Below, piece by piece: positions 1-8,486 of a DNA stretch of 64,000 bases (position 1 is its first letter; each line of letters opens with the position of its first letter). The stretch covers positions 1,364,001 through 1,428,000 of the forward strand of contig NZ_CP047024.1 in NCBI RefSeq assembly GCF_009796745.1, written 5' to 3'. The translations under genes and the position numbers were made by a program. Under the pieces are notes generated by a model. The model had not been told where the DNA came from. It worked only from the letters and a program-made list of their open reading frames with translations, and did not search any database. The stretch is from Paraglaciecola sp. L1A13. Its GTDB lineage: Bacteria > Pseudomonadota > Gammaproteobacteria > Enterobacterales > Alteromonadaceae.

Positions 1-731
1 CTGTATCACGCAGTGCGCGCCTATGTGCTCAGCAGCAATCACTGTTAGATGAAGTTACCCTTGAAAAACTAGATAATCTGCGCATCCAAAAGCATATTTT
101 ATCTGTGAAAGGGTTATTAGCGTTAAGCGAATCGTGGCGTATTCAAGTGGTGCGTATGTGGTTAGATGAAAGAAATATCATTAGTCCGAGTCAGGCGATA
201 CTCATGCAATTATCAAGTGAACTATTGGCCGCTGCAGATGATGCTAACCCTGTTATTCGTTGGCAAGATTGGCAATTTAGACGTTTTGAAGATGGCCTAT
301 ATGTTATTCCATTGGCACAAGAGATAACCCCAGATGTACGACCATTGGCGTTATCATTACCGGTTGGGCTGCCTAATATGTTGGGAGTATTGAGTCTTTG
401 TTCACACAAAGCCAGTAGCAAGCAACGGAATGTTCTGCCAGTTGACAATATTGAGCAATATCCCGTTAGTGTAGAGTTTGGTGGCTTTTCTCGGCGTTTC
501 ACTCCGCACGATGCGCACCATTCTAAACCGTTAAAGCAGTGGTTTAAGTATTGGCGAATTCCACCATGGGAGCGCAGCAGTATTGCTATTATTTGTCAGC
601 AAACTAGCGTTATTGGTTTGTTAATAAAAGGGACGTTTCATCCAAGCAAAACCGTCAGTGTAGAACATACGAAAAAATGTGATGAGCCAGTCTTATCTTA
701 TTACATACAGTACCAATCAAACCCCGAATAG
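1..731 (+). CDS. tilS: tRNA(Ile)-lysidine synthase, C-terminal part (5' end outside window)
   Basis: The frame is open from base 3, so this is the 3' part (about 242 codons) of a gene that begins before the window. TilS modifies cytidine 34 of the tRNA-Ile CAU anticodon to lysidine, using ATP and lysine. The PP-loop ATPase domain is missing here. What is visible is the substrate-binding middle region (SRSARLCAQQQSLLDEV, then ALSESWRIQVVRMWL and WQFRRFEDGLYVIP) and the C-terminal domain (GFSRRFTPHDA, LKQWFKYWRIPPWERSSI). The GTG at 105 is an internal codon, because the TilS-like sequence continues upstream of it. The identification rests on family resemblance of these segments. Confidence 0.85.
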   Translation, partial: VSRSARLCAQQQSLLDEVTLEKLDNLRIQKHILSVKGLLALSESWRIQVVRMWLDERNIISPSQAILMQLSSELLAAADDANPVIRWQDWQFRRFEDGLYVIPLAQEITPDVRPLALSLPVGLPNMLGVLSLCSHKASSKQRNVLPVDNIEQYPVSVEFGGFSRRFTPHDAHHSKPLKQWFKYWRIPPWERSSIAIICQQTSVIGLLIKGTFHPSKTVSVEHTKKCDEPVLSYYIQYQSNPE

Positions 732-834
732 ATCTCAGTAGCATATAAATAGACTGTTATGTGTTTCAGTCACGTGAGTGTCATAAAATATGGGTAGCCT
801 GCAAGCATTGACTAGCTAAAACACTCACCGATAA

Positions 835-1620
835 TTGAAAAAACTTAAACGTTATCAATACGAACGCTACGCAGTATTGTGTAAATTGTCCTATCCAAAA
901 TGCTTCGATCATGTTGCCCTTGGCTTTTCGGAAGATGGCCATGTGGCGATTAAAAATCGTCGAGGTCATGTGCTTGCGCGTATATTGTGGCAAGACAAGA
1001 AAAAAGAAGTGATTGTGGTGTTCCGTGGTTCGCAGATATTAAGTGATTGGTTTGCAAATCTGTGTTTTTTCCCCAAACGTAAACGCTTTGATAAAACAGT
1101 TTACTATGTTCACTATGGTTACGATCGATTACTTAATCAAAAAGTCCCAGGCGCAGAGCAATCAGACGAAGCTCTGAGTATCTATCAGCAAATAGAACGT
1201 GTATTGACGCCTCTTATCGCCAATGGCAAACGGGTTAGTTTGACAGGACATTCATCCGGTGGTGCCATGGCAATATTGACAGCGGATTGGTTGGAGCGCC
1301 GCTTTGATGCACCCGTTAGACGCGTAGTAACTTTTGGTCAACCATCGACAGGGTTTCGCAGTTTTAACAGGCATTACCTTCTTCATCGCAGAACTTATCG
1401 AATCTGTTGCGACTTAGATATAATTACCTTTTTGCCGCCTTTACCGGGGATTTTCGTTCATGTGGGTCGGAATTTATGGTTACATAATGAGCGTATTTAT
1501 GAAAATATTCGCCCCTCTGTGCGTCTATACAAAACATTAACAAGTTGGCTTATTTCGCCAATTTCTTATCACTACATGCATAAATATATTCGTAATAAGG
1601 ACTTTTTTGATAAACATTAA
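835..1620 (+). CDS. Class 3 lipase family alpha/beta hydrolase
   Basis: This is a 261-residue protein of the lipase class 3 fold. The nucleophile elbow is GHSSG at residues 138-142 (Ser140). It is preceded by the family block VIVVFRGSQ with a DW (residues 59-72) and followed by FGQPSTG (168-173). Asp195, in DIITFLPP, fits the catalytic acid; the catalytic His is probably one of those after residue 209. No signal peptide is seen, so a cytoplasmic or membrane-associated lipid esterase is likely. An in-frame stop directly precedes the TTG at 835, so translation starts there or further in; there is no convincing Shine-Dalgarno sequence. The gene stands alone between tilS and a minus-strand regulator. 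The natural substrate is unknown. Confidence 0.75.
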   Translation: MKKLKRYQYERYAVLCKLSYPKCFDHVALGFSEDGHVAIKNRRGHVLARILWQDKKKEVIVVFRGSQILSDWFANLCFFPKRKRFDKTVYYVHYGYDRLLNQKVPGAEQSDEALSIYQQIERVLTPLIANGKRVSLTGHSSGGAMAILTADWLERRFDAPVRRVVTFGQPSTGFRSFNRHYLLHRRTYRICCDLDIITFLPPLPGIFVHVGRNLWLHNERIYENIRPSVRLYKTLTSWLISPISYHYMHKYIRNKDFFDKH

Positions 1621-1717
1621 GCTAGTCAGTCAATTCGGCTAGCCACATGTATGGTGTGAGTCTAAGACCTGACTAACGGAGTTGAATGCGCGCGCTCATC
1701 GCATAAAATACAGCTGA

Positions 1718-3364
1718 TTAAGAGCGAGGGGAATGACCTTGGTTAATGCTTTCAATATATTGGGCTTGCTTGAGCTTTTGTTGAACACTCAGTTCGGCCG
1801 TTTTTAATAACGCTCTACAATGTTTTAGTCCGCTTTGCTGCTCTTCGTCTAACCCGTCGTCTTGCGCTAATCTGGCCAGCACTTTGAGTAAACTCAAGCC
1901 TATATTTGGGTTTTTAGGTGAGAGTTGTAACGCTTGCGTAAGTAATTTGTATGCAGGCGAAAAACGTTTGTTTTTATAATGTACTGACGCCATTTCAGCT
2001 AATTCTTTAGGTGTGTGATGGATTTCGTTACGCTCGTTTCGTTCCTGATCTATATATTCAGCCATAACTTGGCTGGCAAATGAATTACCTTCAACCTGCT
2101 CTTTTAGACGGTCTAGAATGACTATTGCTTCTTCGCGCTGTCCAATTTCATGTAACGCTTTTACTTTATCCAAATTATCTTCAAGAGAATGCCAGCTGTT
2201 CACCTGAGTCTGGCTCAGCATAAGCTCTTCAGCTTGTTTTTTATTGTCACGCAGACTCAATAAACGCGCATGAATAACGGTAAGTTGACTCTTGAAATCA
2301 TTGACGTGGGCATATTCTTGTTCAATTACAGATAGCTTTCGTTCTATTTCAGCCAATAAATTCTTTGCTTGGGTTTCCGATACGGTTGCGGCTAAATCTA
2401 TTCCTGCCCGAATGACATTTAGACTTAATTCTGGGCGATCATGAATTGAATTTTTAGCATACTTAGCCATATTTTGAGTGGCTAAATATTGCCCCATGGG
2501 ATCATGATTGAGCCTAGCGAGATCCCATGCTTTTCGGTGGCGCTCTATATTACGTGGGGCCAACTTGCTGGCTTCTTTTATCAGTTCATAACCTTTTTCA
2601 TAATTCTCACTGTTAATATAGAATTCAGTTAAGGCGTCATAAGTTGCAAAGCGCGTGTCATCACGTTCAAGTAGTTCGTCGGTTAACGCACGTGCTTCTG
2701 GTAATTTATTTTGTTTAAGTAGTGTTCTGGCGAGTCCTACCGCAACCCATCCATAGTCGTATTTTTCCAGCAATTTACGGTAGAAGATTTCAGCGTCTGC
2801 GTATTCAAGTAAACTAAATAAACATCGACCAATCATACGGTTGATCTGTGGATGATACTGCGTTAGCGACTCATCTTCTAATTGGCGCTCGGCAAGGTAA
2901 ATTGCGCTAGGGTATTCCTCTTGATCAAAGCAATAATTTAAGCGGTAAAGGCGATTTTTTATTTTTAATATATGGCTGATGCGCTGAGTAACACGGGATT
3001 TGTCTAAGGGTTTTACCCAAAAATCGTCAGGTTGCAATTCAATAACGCAGTTGACTAATCCTGCTGAAGTATCGGCGCTAAGAAATATCACGCTGGTGGT
3101 TTTAGCAATGAATCCTTTAAAACGCATTTCCTCCAATAGATTGAATCCATCTTTGTCGCTACGTACATCAAAGGCCACTAATATGATATCGAATTTAATA
3201 TGCTCACATAGTCGCAGGGCATAAAAAGCGTTCTGGGCGCAGCGTACATTTTCGATGCCCATCTCCATAAAGGCAGACTTAATGGTATCTTGGACCAGTG
3301 TTTGGCCATCAATGACTAATATATTTAGCTCACTGACTGGTAGCTGAGGAGGTATTTTTATCAC
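1718..3364 (-). CDS. Response-regulator receiver fused to TPR repeats
   Basis: This 548-residue cytoplasmic protein has a CheY-like receiver at about residues 13-130 (NILVIDG near the N-terminus, VIFLSAD at 92-98, VKPL with Lys118). Helical tetratricopeptide-type repeats fill the rest; examples are AEIFYRKLLEKYDYGWVAVG and FSPAYKLLTQALQLSPKNPN. It has no DNA-binding or enzymatic output domain, so it probably acts through protein contacts. The phospho-acceptor is doubtful. In beta-strand 3 (FDIILVAFDV) the position five after Asp59 is Ala64, while Asp66 sits two residues later at a spacing to Ser96 and Lys118 that matches CheY. It may be a pseudo-receiver or may use Asp66. The downstream minus-strand gene is not closely coupled. 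Confidence 0.75.
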   Translation of the reverse strand: MIKIPPQLPVSELNILVIDGQTLVQDTIKSAFMEMGIENVRCAQNAFYALRLCEHIKFDIILVAFDVRSDKDGFNLLEEMRFKGFIAKTTSVIFLSADTSAGLVNCVIELQPDDFWVKPLDKSRVTQRISHILKIKNRLYRLNYCFDQEEYPSAIYLAERQLEDESLTQYHPQINRMIGRCLFSLLEYADAEIFYRKLLEKYDYGWVAVGLARTLLKQNKLPEARALTDELLERDDTRFATYDALTEFYINSENYEKGYELIKEASKLAPRNIERHRKAWDLARLNHDPMGQYLATQNMAKYAKNSIHDRPELSLNVIRAGIDLAATVSETQAKNLLAEIERKLSVIEQEYAHVNDFKSQLTVIHARLLSLRDNKKQAEELMLSQTQVNSWHSLEDNLDKVKALHEIGQREEAIVILDRLKEQVEGNSFASQVMAEYIDQERNERNEIHHTPKELAEMASVHYKNKRFSPAYKLLTQALQLSPKNPNIGLSLLKVLARLAQDDGLDEEQQSGLKHCRALLKTAELSVQQKLKQAQYIESINQGHSPRS

Positions 3365-3498
3365 ACTAAATCCATCTATTAATACACGTAAATCATTACC
3401 GTCTATGCAGCACGTTATAATGAACGATGAATAAGCTCAATCAATTTTCGAATATAGATAACTATTCACATTGTCAACTTGTGCCATTGACCCACAAC

Positions 3499-3515
3499 GC
3501 TTACTAATAGTAAGC
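3499..3515. other. 7-bp inverted repeat with 3-nt loop
   Basis: GCTTACT, loop AAT, AGTAAGC. It lies between two minus-strand genes, upstream of the receiver-TPR gene's neighbour and beyond the cyclase stop codon. There is no T-run on either strand, so it is not a typical intrinsic terminator. It could be an operator or a weak transcript-end hairpin. Confidence 0.3.
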
Positions 3516-3541
3516 ATAGTCAATAAGAGAGGCGAGATGAC

Positions 3542-4405
3542 TTAATTTTTATTACGGTACATAGCGGCGTCAGCGCGCATAAAAAGGCAATGTTCTGTGT
3601 CATCGCTTTGATAAATGGCGCTGCCGATGCTGCAACTGACCCCATGTTGCGCTAATAGGTCTTGCTCTTTGAACGCTTGTTGAATGCGCTCGGTTATTTG
3701 TTGGCAAGAATCAATACTTGTATCCGTCAATAAACAGCAAAATTCGTCTCCGCCAAAACGAAATGCGAAATCAGTATCTCGTAAGCAACATGAAATAGTA
3801 TCGGCGCAAGCCACAAGTATTTTATCGCCTTGAGAGTGACCGTATTGGTCATTCACTTGTTTAAATTTATTCAAGTCTATGACTAACAAAGCAAACTGAC
3901 TCGGTTGACGTTTTGCGTGGCTAAACAAACGATGCATGGTGTCGTCAAAACTACTGCGATTTCCTAAGGATGTTAGGTTGTCTCGAGTGGCGGCCAATTT
4001 TATCCGCTCGTACTCAAGACCATTTTTTAGGGGGTTTTGAAAAAGAATGTGTAATTGCTGTAATATTTGCCATTCACGGGCGACTAGCGTGCGGGTAAAC
4101 GTGTAATGGATCATAGCGACTTGTTCATCGTGTTGGATTACCGCTAAGCGCTTGTTATATCGATTGTTGCTCCGTAAACCGAAGCAAAAGTCACTGTGAT
4201 TGCACTGGATTTTTAAACCACACAGGGGTAACGTATTTTCCAGTTGTTCAAAAAAAAGTTCGCCAAGAATCGCGAGATCAATAGTGGTTAACCATTTTTG
4301 GAAGAAAGTACTGAGCTCATGTTGATTTAATACGGGGGCATAATGAGCCGGATTAAATACATTTTCGCCTACATGTTGCTCATAAAGTTGATTAAGTTGT
4401 TCCAC
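3542..4405 (-). CDS. Diguanylate cyclase (GGDEF domain)
   Basis: This is a 287-residue cytoplasmic protein that makes cyclic-di-GMP from two GTP. The GGDEF signature is intact at residues 218-222. An RxxD inhibitory site (RDTD) sits exactly five residues before it, so product inhibition is expected. The domain opens with DNLTSLGNR and contains the VIDLNKFKQVND and YGHSQGDKIL blocks. About 140 N-terminal residues form an unassigned, probably sensory, domain without membrane segments. I chose the GTG at 4405 because AGGAG lies six bases upstream; a longer version starting with GTG at 4450 has no such site. The gene is divergent from the Kef-type antiporter gene at 4532. Confidence 0.85.
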   Translation of the reverse strand: MEQLNQLYEQHVGENVFNPAHYAPVLNQHELSTFFQKWLTTIDLAILGELFFEQLENTLPLCGLKIQCNHSDFCFGLRSNNRYNKRLAVIQHDEQVAMIHYTFTRTLVAREWQILQQLHILFQNPLKNGLEYERIKLAATRDNLTSLGNRSSFDDTMHRLFSHAKRQPSQFALLVIDLNKFKQVNDQYGHSQGDKILVACADTISCCLRDTDFAFRFGGDEFCCLLTDTSIDSCQQITERIQQAFKEQDLLAQHGVSCSIGSAIYQSDDTEHCLFMRADAAMYRNKN

Positions 4406-4531
4406 TATATACTCCTGCCAAAAAATTGGCGAAATCGCTAGAAATAGCACTGATTACGATTGCTGAGCGATATAAGCAGTATTCGTGCCCAAAGATTAAA
4501 ATAGATCACACGAGAGGCGGTAACCCTTGTA

Positions 4532-6505
4532 ATGCATGGGATTTTTGCAAATATCGTAATTTTAATGGCAGTGGCAGTTGTCAGTGTCTGGTTGTTTAAG
4601 CGCATAAACTTGCCGCCTATTTTGGCCTACCTGTTTTGCGGCATTCTCGCTGGTCCTGATTTACTTGCTTTATTTGAACACCCTGAAGACATGCAAACCT
4701 TTGCCGAGCTGGGAATTGTATTTCTGCTTTTTTCTCTTGGATTAGAGTTTTCACTCCCGAAGATGATAGCTATGCGGCAAATGGTGTTTGGTGTTGGGGT
4801 GGGGCAAATGTTGCTAACCACTCTGGTATTTATGGGCATTAGCTTAATGTTAGGCTTAGGGCTATCAGCGGCGATTATTGTTGGCAGTATCGTTGCGTTA
4901 TCTTCTACAGCAATCGTGATTAAACAAACAAACGATATGGGGATTTTGAACACTACGCGTGCGCAAATGGCTGTCAGTATTTTGTTATTTCAGGATCTAG
5001 CGGTCGTCCCCTTATTAATTGTAGTGCCATTACTAGCAATAGATGGTGGGCAAAGTCTTAGTGTCGCGATTGGATTGTCGATCATCAAAGGCGTCATGGT
5101 GGTATTGATACTTATGTCTGTAGGTAAGTGGATATTACCAAGAGTCTTTACCGAAGTAGCGCAAACTCGTACTGATGAGTTATTTGTATTAACGACGATT
5201 TTAGTCGCGTTAATGGCTGCAGGTCTTACGTATTCCTTTGGTTTGTCTATGGCGTTAGGTGCGTTTTTAGCGGGTATGATGCTGGGGGAGAGCCAATATA
5301 AATATCAGTTAGAGGCTGATATCAGGCCGTTTCGAGATATTCTGATGGGGTTGTTTTTCATCACCATAGGTATGCGACTCAATATCCCCGATTTATTAGC
5401 GCAGTGGCATTGGGCATTAATTGGCTTAGTCGGTATGTTATTGATTAAGGTTATTCTTATTCGCATCGCAGGTGGATTATTTGGGGTGCCCAAAGAAGAC
5501 GCCTGGGCTGCGGGTTTTAAGCTATGCCAAATGGGAGAATTTAGTTTTGTTATCGCAGCATTGGCAGTTGATCACGGAATTTTGTCGACTCAAGTGGGTT
5601 CGCTTATTTTAAGTATCGGTATATTGAGTATGGCAATGACACCATGGTTGGTAACTAAAAGTTCAGATTTTGCTCGGCGTATCGTCAATGAACCAACGCC
5701 TAAGTTTGAGCCAAATGAGGCGATAAGCGCAAGGCATCAACTGATACATGATCATGTCATTATTATGGGATTCGGCCGAGTGGGACAATCAGTTAGCCGC
5801 TTATTGAAAAGTGAAGCCATACCTTATTTGGTTGTCGATGCCGATCCGGGGCGGGTGCAAGAAAGTCAAAGTGCAGGTCAGCCAGTATATTTCGGTGATG
5901 TACGTCACAAGGATATTCTTAAAGCGGTTGGAATAGAAAGAGCGAAATTAGTCTTAATCACGTTTGATGAACACAACAAGGCGATGGCTGTTATACAGTT
6001 AATCTCTAGTTTGTATCCAGATTTACCCATTGTTGTACGTACTCGTAAAGATTATCGCATGAGCGAGTTATATAGCGCAGGCGCCAGTCAGGTTGTTCCT
6101 GAGATACTCGAAGGGAGTTTAATGCTGGTATCGCAAGTGCTGCATTTATCTGGTATCCCAATGTCGCGGATTTTAAAGCGTGTACGAAAAGAACGAAAGG
6201 GTCATTACGGTAATATGCACGGTTTTTTCCCAGGTGAAACCACGGAATTGAGTTATGCCAAGCAAGATAAATTAGAGTTTATGCATGCAGTTGTTATCGC
6301 GCCTAATGCCTTTGCGGCACAAAAATCACTGCTCGAATTAGATATTCAAAGTTCTGGTATAAAAATAAAAGGTTTGCGCCGGGACAATATAGAGATAGAA
6401 AGTCCACTACCTGAGACTATTTTAAAGTCTGGGGACGTATTAGTCATAGTGGGTAAACCAAGACGGGTTGAGCGGGCTGAGCGCTACCTACTTGAAGGCC
6501 ATTAA
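4532..6505 (+). CDS. Kef/YbaL-type monovalent cation:proton antiporter with RCK domains
   Basis: This 657-residue inner-membrane protein starts with about 12 hydrophobic segments of the CPA2 Na+/H+ exchanger fold (residues 5-380; INLPPILAYLFCGILAGPDLL near the start, FQDLAVVPLL around 152). Next comes a cytosolic TrkA-N/RCK nucleotide-binding domain from about residue 405, with the Rossmann motif GFGRVG at 412-417 and an acidic VVDAD strand end. A TrkA-C domain follows at about 570-655 (IKIKGLRRDN, LKSGDVLVIVGKP). Such proteins move K+ or Na+ against H+ under nucleotide control. KefC proper needs an ancillary quinone oxidoreductase, and none is adjacent, so a YbaL-like role is more likely than glutathione-gated KefC. 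Confidence 0.85.
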   Translation: MHGIFANIVILMAVAVVSVWLFKRINLPPILAYLFCGILAGPDLLALFEHPEDMQTFAELGIVFLLFSLGLEFSLPKMIAMRQMVFGVGVGQMLLTTLVFMGISLMLGLGLSAAIIVGSIVALSSTAIVIKQTNDMGILNTTRAQMAVSILLFQDLAVVPLLIVVPLLAIDGGQSLSVAIGLSIIKGVMVVLILMSVGKWILPRVFTEVAQTRTDELFVLTTILVALMAAGLTYSFGLSMALGAFLAGMMLGESQYKYQLEADIRPFRDILMGLFFITIGMRLNIPDLLAQWHWALIGLVGMLLIKVILIRIAGGLFGVPKEDAWAAGFKLCQMGEFSFVIAALAVDHGILSTQVGSLILSIGILSMAMTPWLVTKSSDFARRIVNEPTPKFEPNEAISARHQLIHDHVIIMGFGRVGQSVSRLLKSEAIPYLVVDADPGRVQESQSAGQPVYFGDVRHKDILKAVGIERAKLVLITFDEHNKAMAVIQLISSLYPDLPIVVRTRKDYRMSELYSAGASQVVPEILEGSLMLVSQVLHLSGIPMSRILKRVRKERKGHYGNMHGFFPGETTELSYAKQDKLEFMHAVVIAPNAFAAQKSLLELDIQSSGIKIKGLRRDNIEIESPLPETILKSGDVLVIVGKPRRVERAERYLLEGH

Positions 6506-6576
6506 GGTTTTACAACAATCATATGTATACGATTTAACCACGTATTTAATCCATCACATTACATCGAAGAAATATT

Positions 6577-6954
6577 ATGTCTGATCCTTACATCATTACA
6601 GCAAGTTCCATCGCCGTTGTTTCCGCTATTCAGGTCAATCAAGGACAAACGATCACACAAGGTCAATTGTTAATGACATTGCATCTTATGGGTACGGATT
6701 TACCGATAGTCGCACCAAAGTCAGGGGTAATTACATTTCTACGAGTGGGGCTTGATGATGAAGTAGAAACTGGACAGCCATTAATAGAGATAGCTGATCC
6801 CGCAGAAGACGATTTATCACAGGACTCCAATAGTGTTATGTCCAATGTTGAAAGTGCGTTAATAGCATTCCATACTCGCCAAGCACTCACTTTAGATGAA
6901 CACAGGAGCCAGCAGCTAACGAAACGGCCAAGCTTTGGGATATCGCAGTGCTAG
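6577..6954 (+). CDS. Biotinyl/lipoyl-like domain, probably the N-terminal part of a frameshifted carboxyltransferase
   Basis: This 125-residue piece resembles a biotin/lipoyl carrier domain: two beta halves (IAVVSAIQVNQGQTITQGQ and APKSGVITFLRVGLDDEVETGQPLIEI) around the hairpin that normally shows (A/S)MKM. Here the hairpin reads LHLMGTDLP, so the lysine that would carry biotin is glycine 39. After the domain, a linker (LTLDEHRS...TKRPSFG) runs straight into the carboxyltransferase if one G of the GGG at 6937-6939 is dropped; the joined reading is KRPSFGYRSARQN. I read this as one ancestral fusion gene broken by a single-base change, or a sequencing error. Without the lysine the domain cannot be biotinylated. 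Confidence 0.6.
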   Translation: MSDPYIITASSIAVVSAIQVNQGQTITQGQLLMTLHLMGTDLPIVAPKSGVITFLRVGLDDEVETGQPLIEIADPAEDDLSQDSNSVMSNVESALIAFHTRQALTLDEHRSQQLTKRPSFGISQC

Positions 6955-8404
6955 GCAGAATCTAACTCAATTGTGTGATGCCAATAGTTTTATGGAATAC
7001 GGTCAATTTGCCGTTGCCGCCCAGCGCCAAAGACGTGATTACCAAGAGCTAAAAAGCGCAACCGCTGCCGATGGTATTATTACAGGTGTTGGGTTAGTTA
7101 ATAGCGATATTGCTCAAAATAAACAACAATTCGAAAGCCCAATAGACCCATCGACTCGCTTTAAAACCGCTATCGTTATTAACGATTACAGTGTCTTAGC
7201 GGGTACTCAAGGTTTTTTCCATCATCAGAAATTAGATCGTATATTGGCTGTTGCCGAGCAACAGAATCTCCCCGTCATCATGTATACAGAAGGGGGTGGA
7301 GGACGCCCCGGAGACACGGATATCACTGTTGTTAACTCTGGTCTGCAGTGCGCATCATTTTCCAGTTGGGCACAACTAAATCACGTAGTGCCGCGCATTG
7401 CCGTAGCGAATGGCTATTGCTTTGCTGGTAACGCAGCCTTATTCGGTGCGGCTGATATCCGCATTGCCACTCAACGCGCTTGGATAGGCATGGCTGGGCC
7501 TGCGATGATTGAAGGTGGTGGTTTGGGTGTAGTTAATGCCAAGGATATAGGCCCAATTGAAATTCAGGCAAGTAACGGTGTGGTTGATATTGTTGCTGAT
7601 GATGAGGCTCATGCCTCTGAGTTAGCAAGGCGTTGCTTGGGATACTTTCAAGGAGAATTAGCCTATTCAGAAACTGAACACGCGGAGAAATTGAGTCAAC
7701 AGGCAATGTTACGTGAGGTATTGCCAGACGATCGACGTTTCGTATACGACATACGAAAAGTGATTACGATACTGGCGGATAGCAATAGCTTTACCGAACT
7801 TCAACGTAAATTTGGTGGGGCGATTATTACCGGATTTATTCGCTTAGAAGGCAAACCAGTTGGCGTATTAGCGAGTGATTGCAAGGTACTTGGTGGCGCG
7901 ATAGATGTCGATGCGGGTGAAAAAGCAGCCGAGTTTATGCAAATGTGTAGCGCGTTTAACATTCCGTTACTCAGCCTATGTGATACCCCAGGTTTTATGG
8001 TGGGTCCGGCTCACGAAAAGCTTGGTGCCGTGCGTCGATTATCAAAACTTTTTACTTCTGGGGCCAAACTAAATGTACCGTTAGTGGCTGTTGCACTGCG
8101 TAAATGTTATGGCCTGGGAGCACAGGCATTGCTTGGTGGAAGCACCATGAAACCAAATTATATGGTGTCTTGGCCCACAGGGGAGTTTGGCGGTATGGGC
8201 CTCGAAGGTGCCGTTAAACTGGGCTTTAGCAAAGAACTCGCAGCTCAAGACGATATGGTGGCTCGCCAAGCTTTATTTGAAAAGCTAGTGGCCAAGCAAT
8301 ATGCCAATGGCCAAGCCACTGAGGTAGCAAGTGTGCTGGAGATTGATGCGGTAATCGATCCGGCCGATACGCGGCAAATAATTCTACAAACTTTATTCCG
8401 CTAG
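6935..8404 (+). CDS. Acyl-CoA carboxylase carboxyltransferase subunit (biotin-dependent)
   Basis: This 489-residue protein belongs to the pfam01039-type carboxyltransferase family, which moves CO2 from carboxybiotin to an acyl-CoA. Crotonase-fold halves are visible: EGGGGRPGDTD and GLQCASFSSWAQL, then the oxyanion-like GMAGPAMIEGGGLG in the N-half, and GGAIDVDAGEKAAEFM, LCDTPGFMVG and RKCYGLGAQA in the C-half. Homology begins at the first codons (GYRSARQNLTQLCD), so the TTG at 6935 is probably not a natural start. The protein should continue from the overlapping upstream frame. The acyl substrate cannot be told from sequence. No biotin carboxylase gene lies nearby. Confidence 0.8.
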   Translation: MGYRSARQNLTQLCDANSFMEYGQFAVAAQRQRRDYQELKSATAADGIITGVGLVNSDIAQNKQQFESPIDPSTRFKTAIVINDYSVLAGTQGFFHHQKLDRILAVAEQQNLPVIMYTEGGGGRPGDTDITVVNSGLQCASFSSWAQLNHVVPRIAVANGYCFAGNAALFGAADIRIATQRAWIGMAGPAMIEGGGLGVVNAKDIGPIEIQASNGVVDIVADDEAHASELARRCLGYFQGELAYSETEHAEKLSQQAMLREVLPDDRRFVYDIRKVITILADSNSFTELQRKFGGAIITGFIRLEGKPVGVLASDCKVLGGAIDVDAGEKAAEFMQMCSAFNIPLLSLCDTPGFMVGPAHEKLGAVRRLSKLFTSGAKLNVPLVAVALRKCYGLGAQALLGGSTMKPNYMVSWPTGEFGGMGLEGAVKLGFSKELAAQDDMVARQALFEKLVAKQYANGQATEVASVLEIDAVIDPADTRQIILQTLFR

Positions 8405-8441
8405 CCGCAAAATGCGCATAATTCGTCAAATATCTTCCGCT

Positions 8442-8474
8442 TTGTTAGTACATGCTTGAGCTTGTTACTAACAA
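8442..8474. other. 9-bp inverted repeat ahead of the AraC regulator gene
   Basis: TTGTTAGTA and TACTAACAA are perfectly complementary across a 15-nt spacer. The repeat ends 12 bases before the AraC-family start codon and follows the carboxyltransferase stop. It could terminate the upstream transcript (a short T-run follows at 8477-8482) or act as an operator or 5'-UTR hairpin. The sequence does not decide between these. Confidence 0.4.
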
Positions 8475-8486
8475 GGTGTTTTATAA

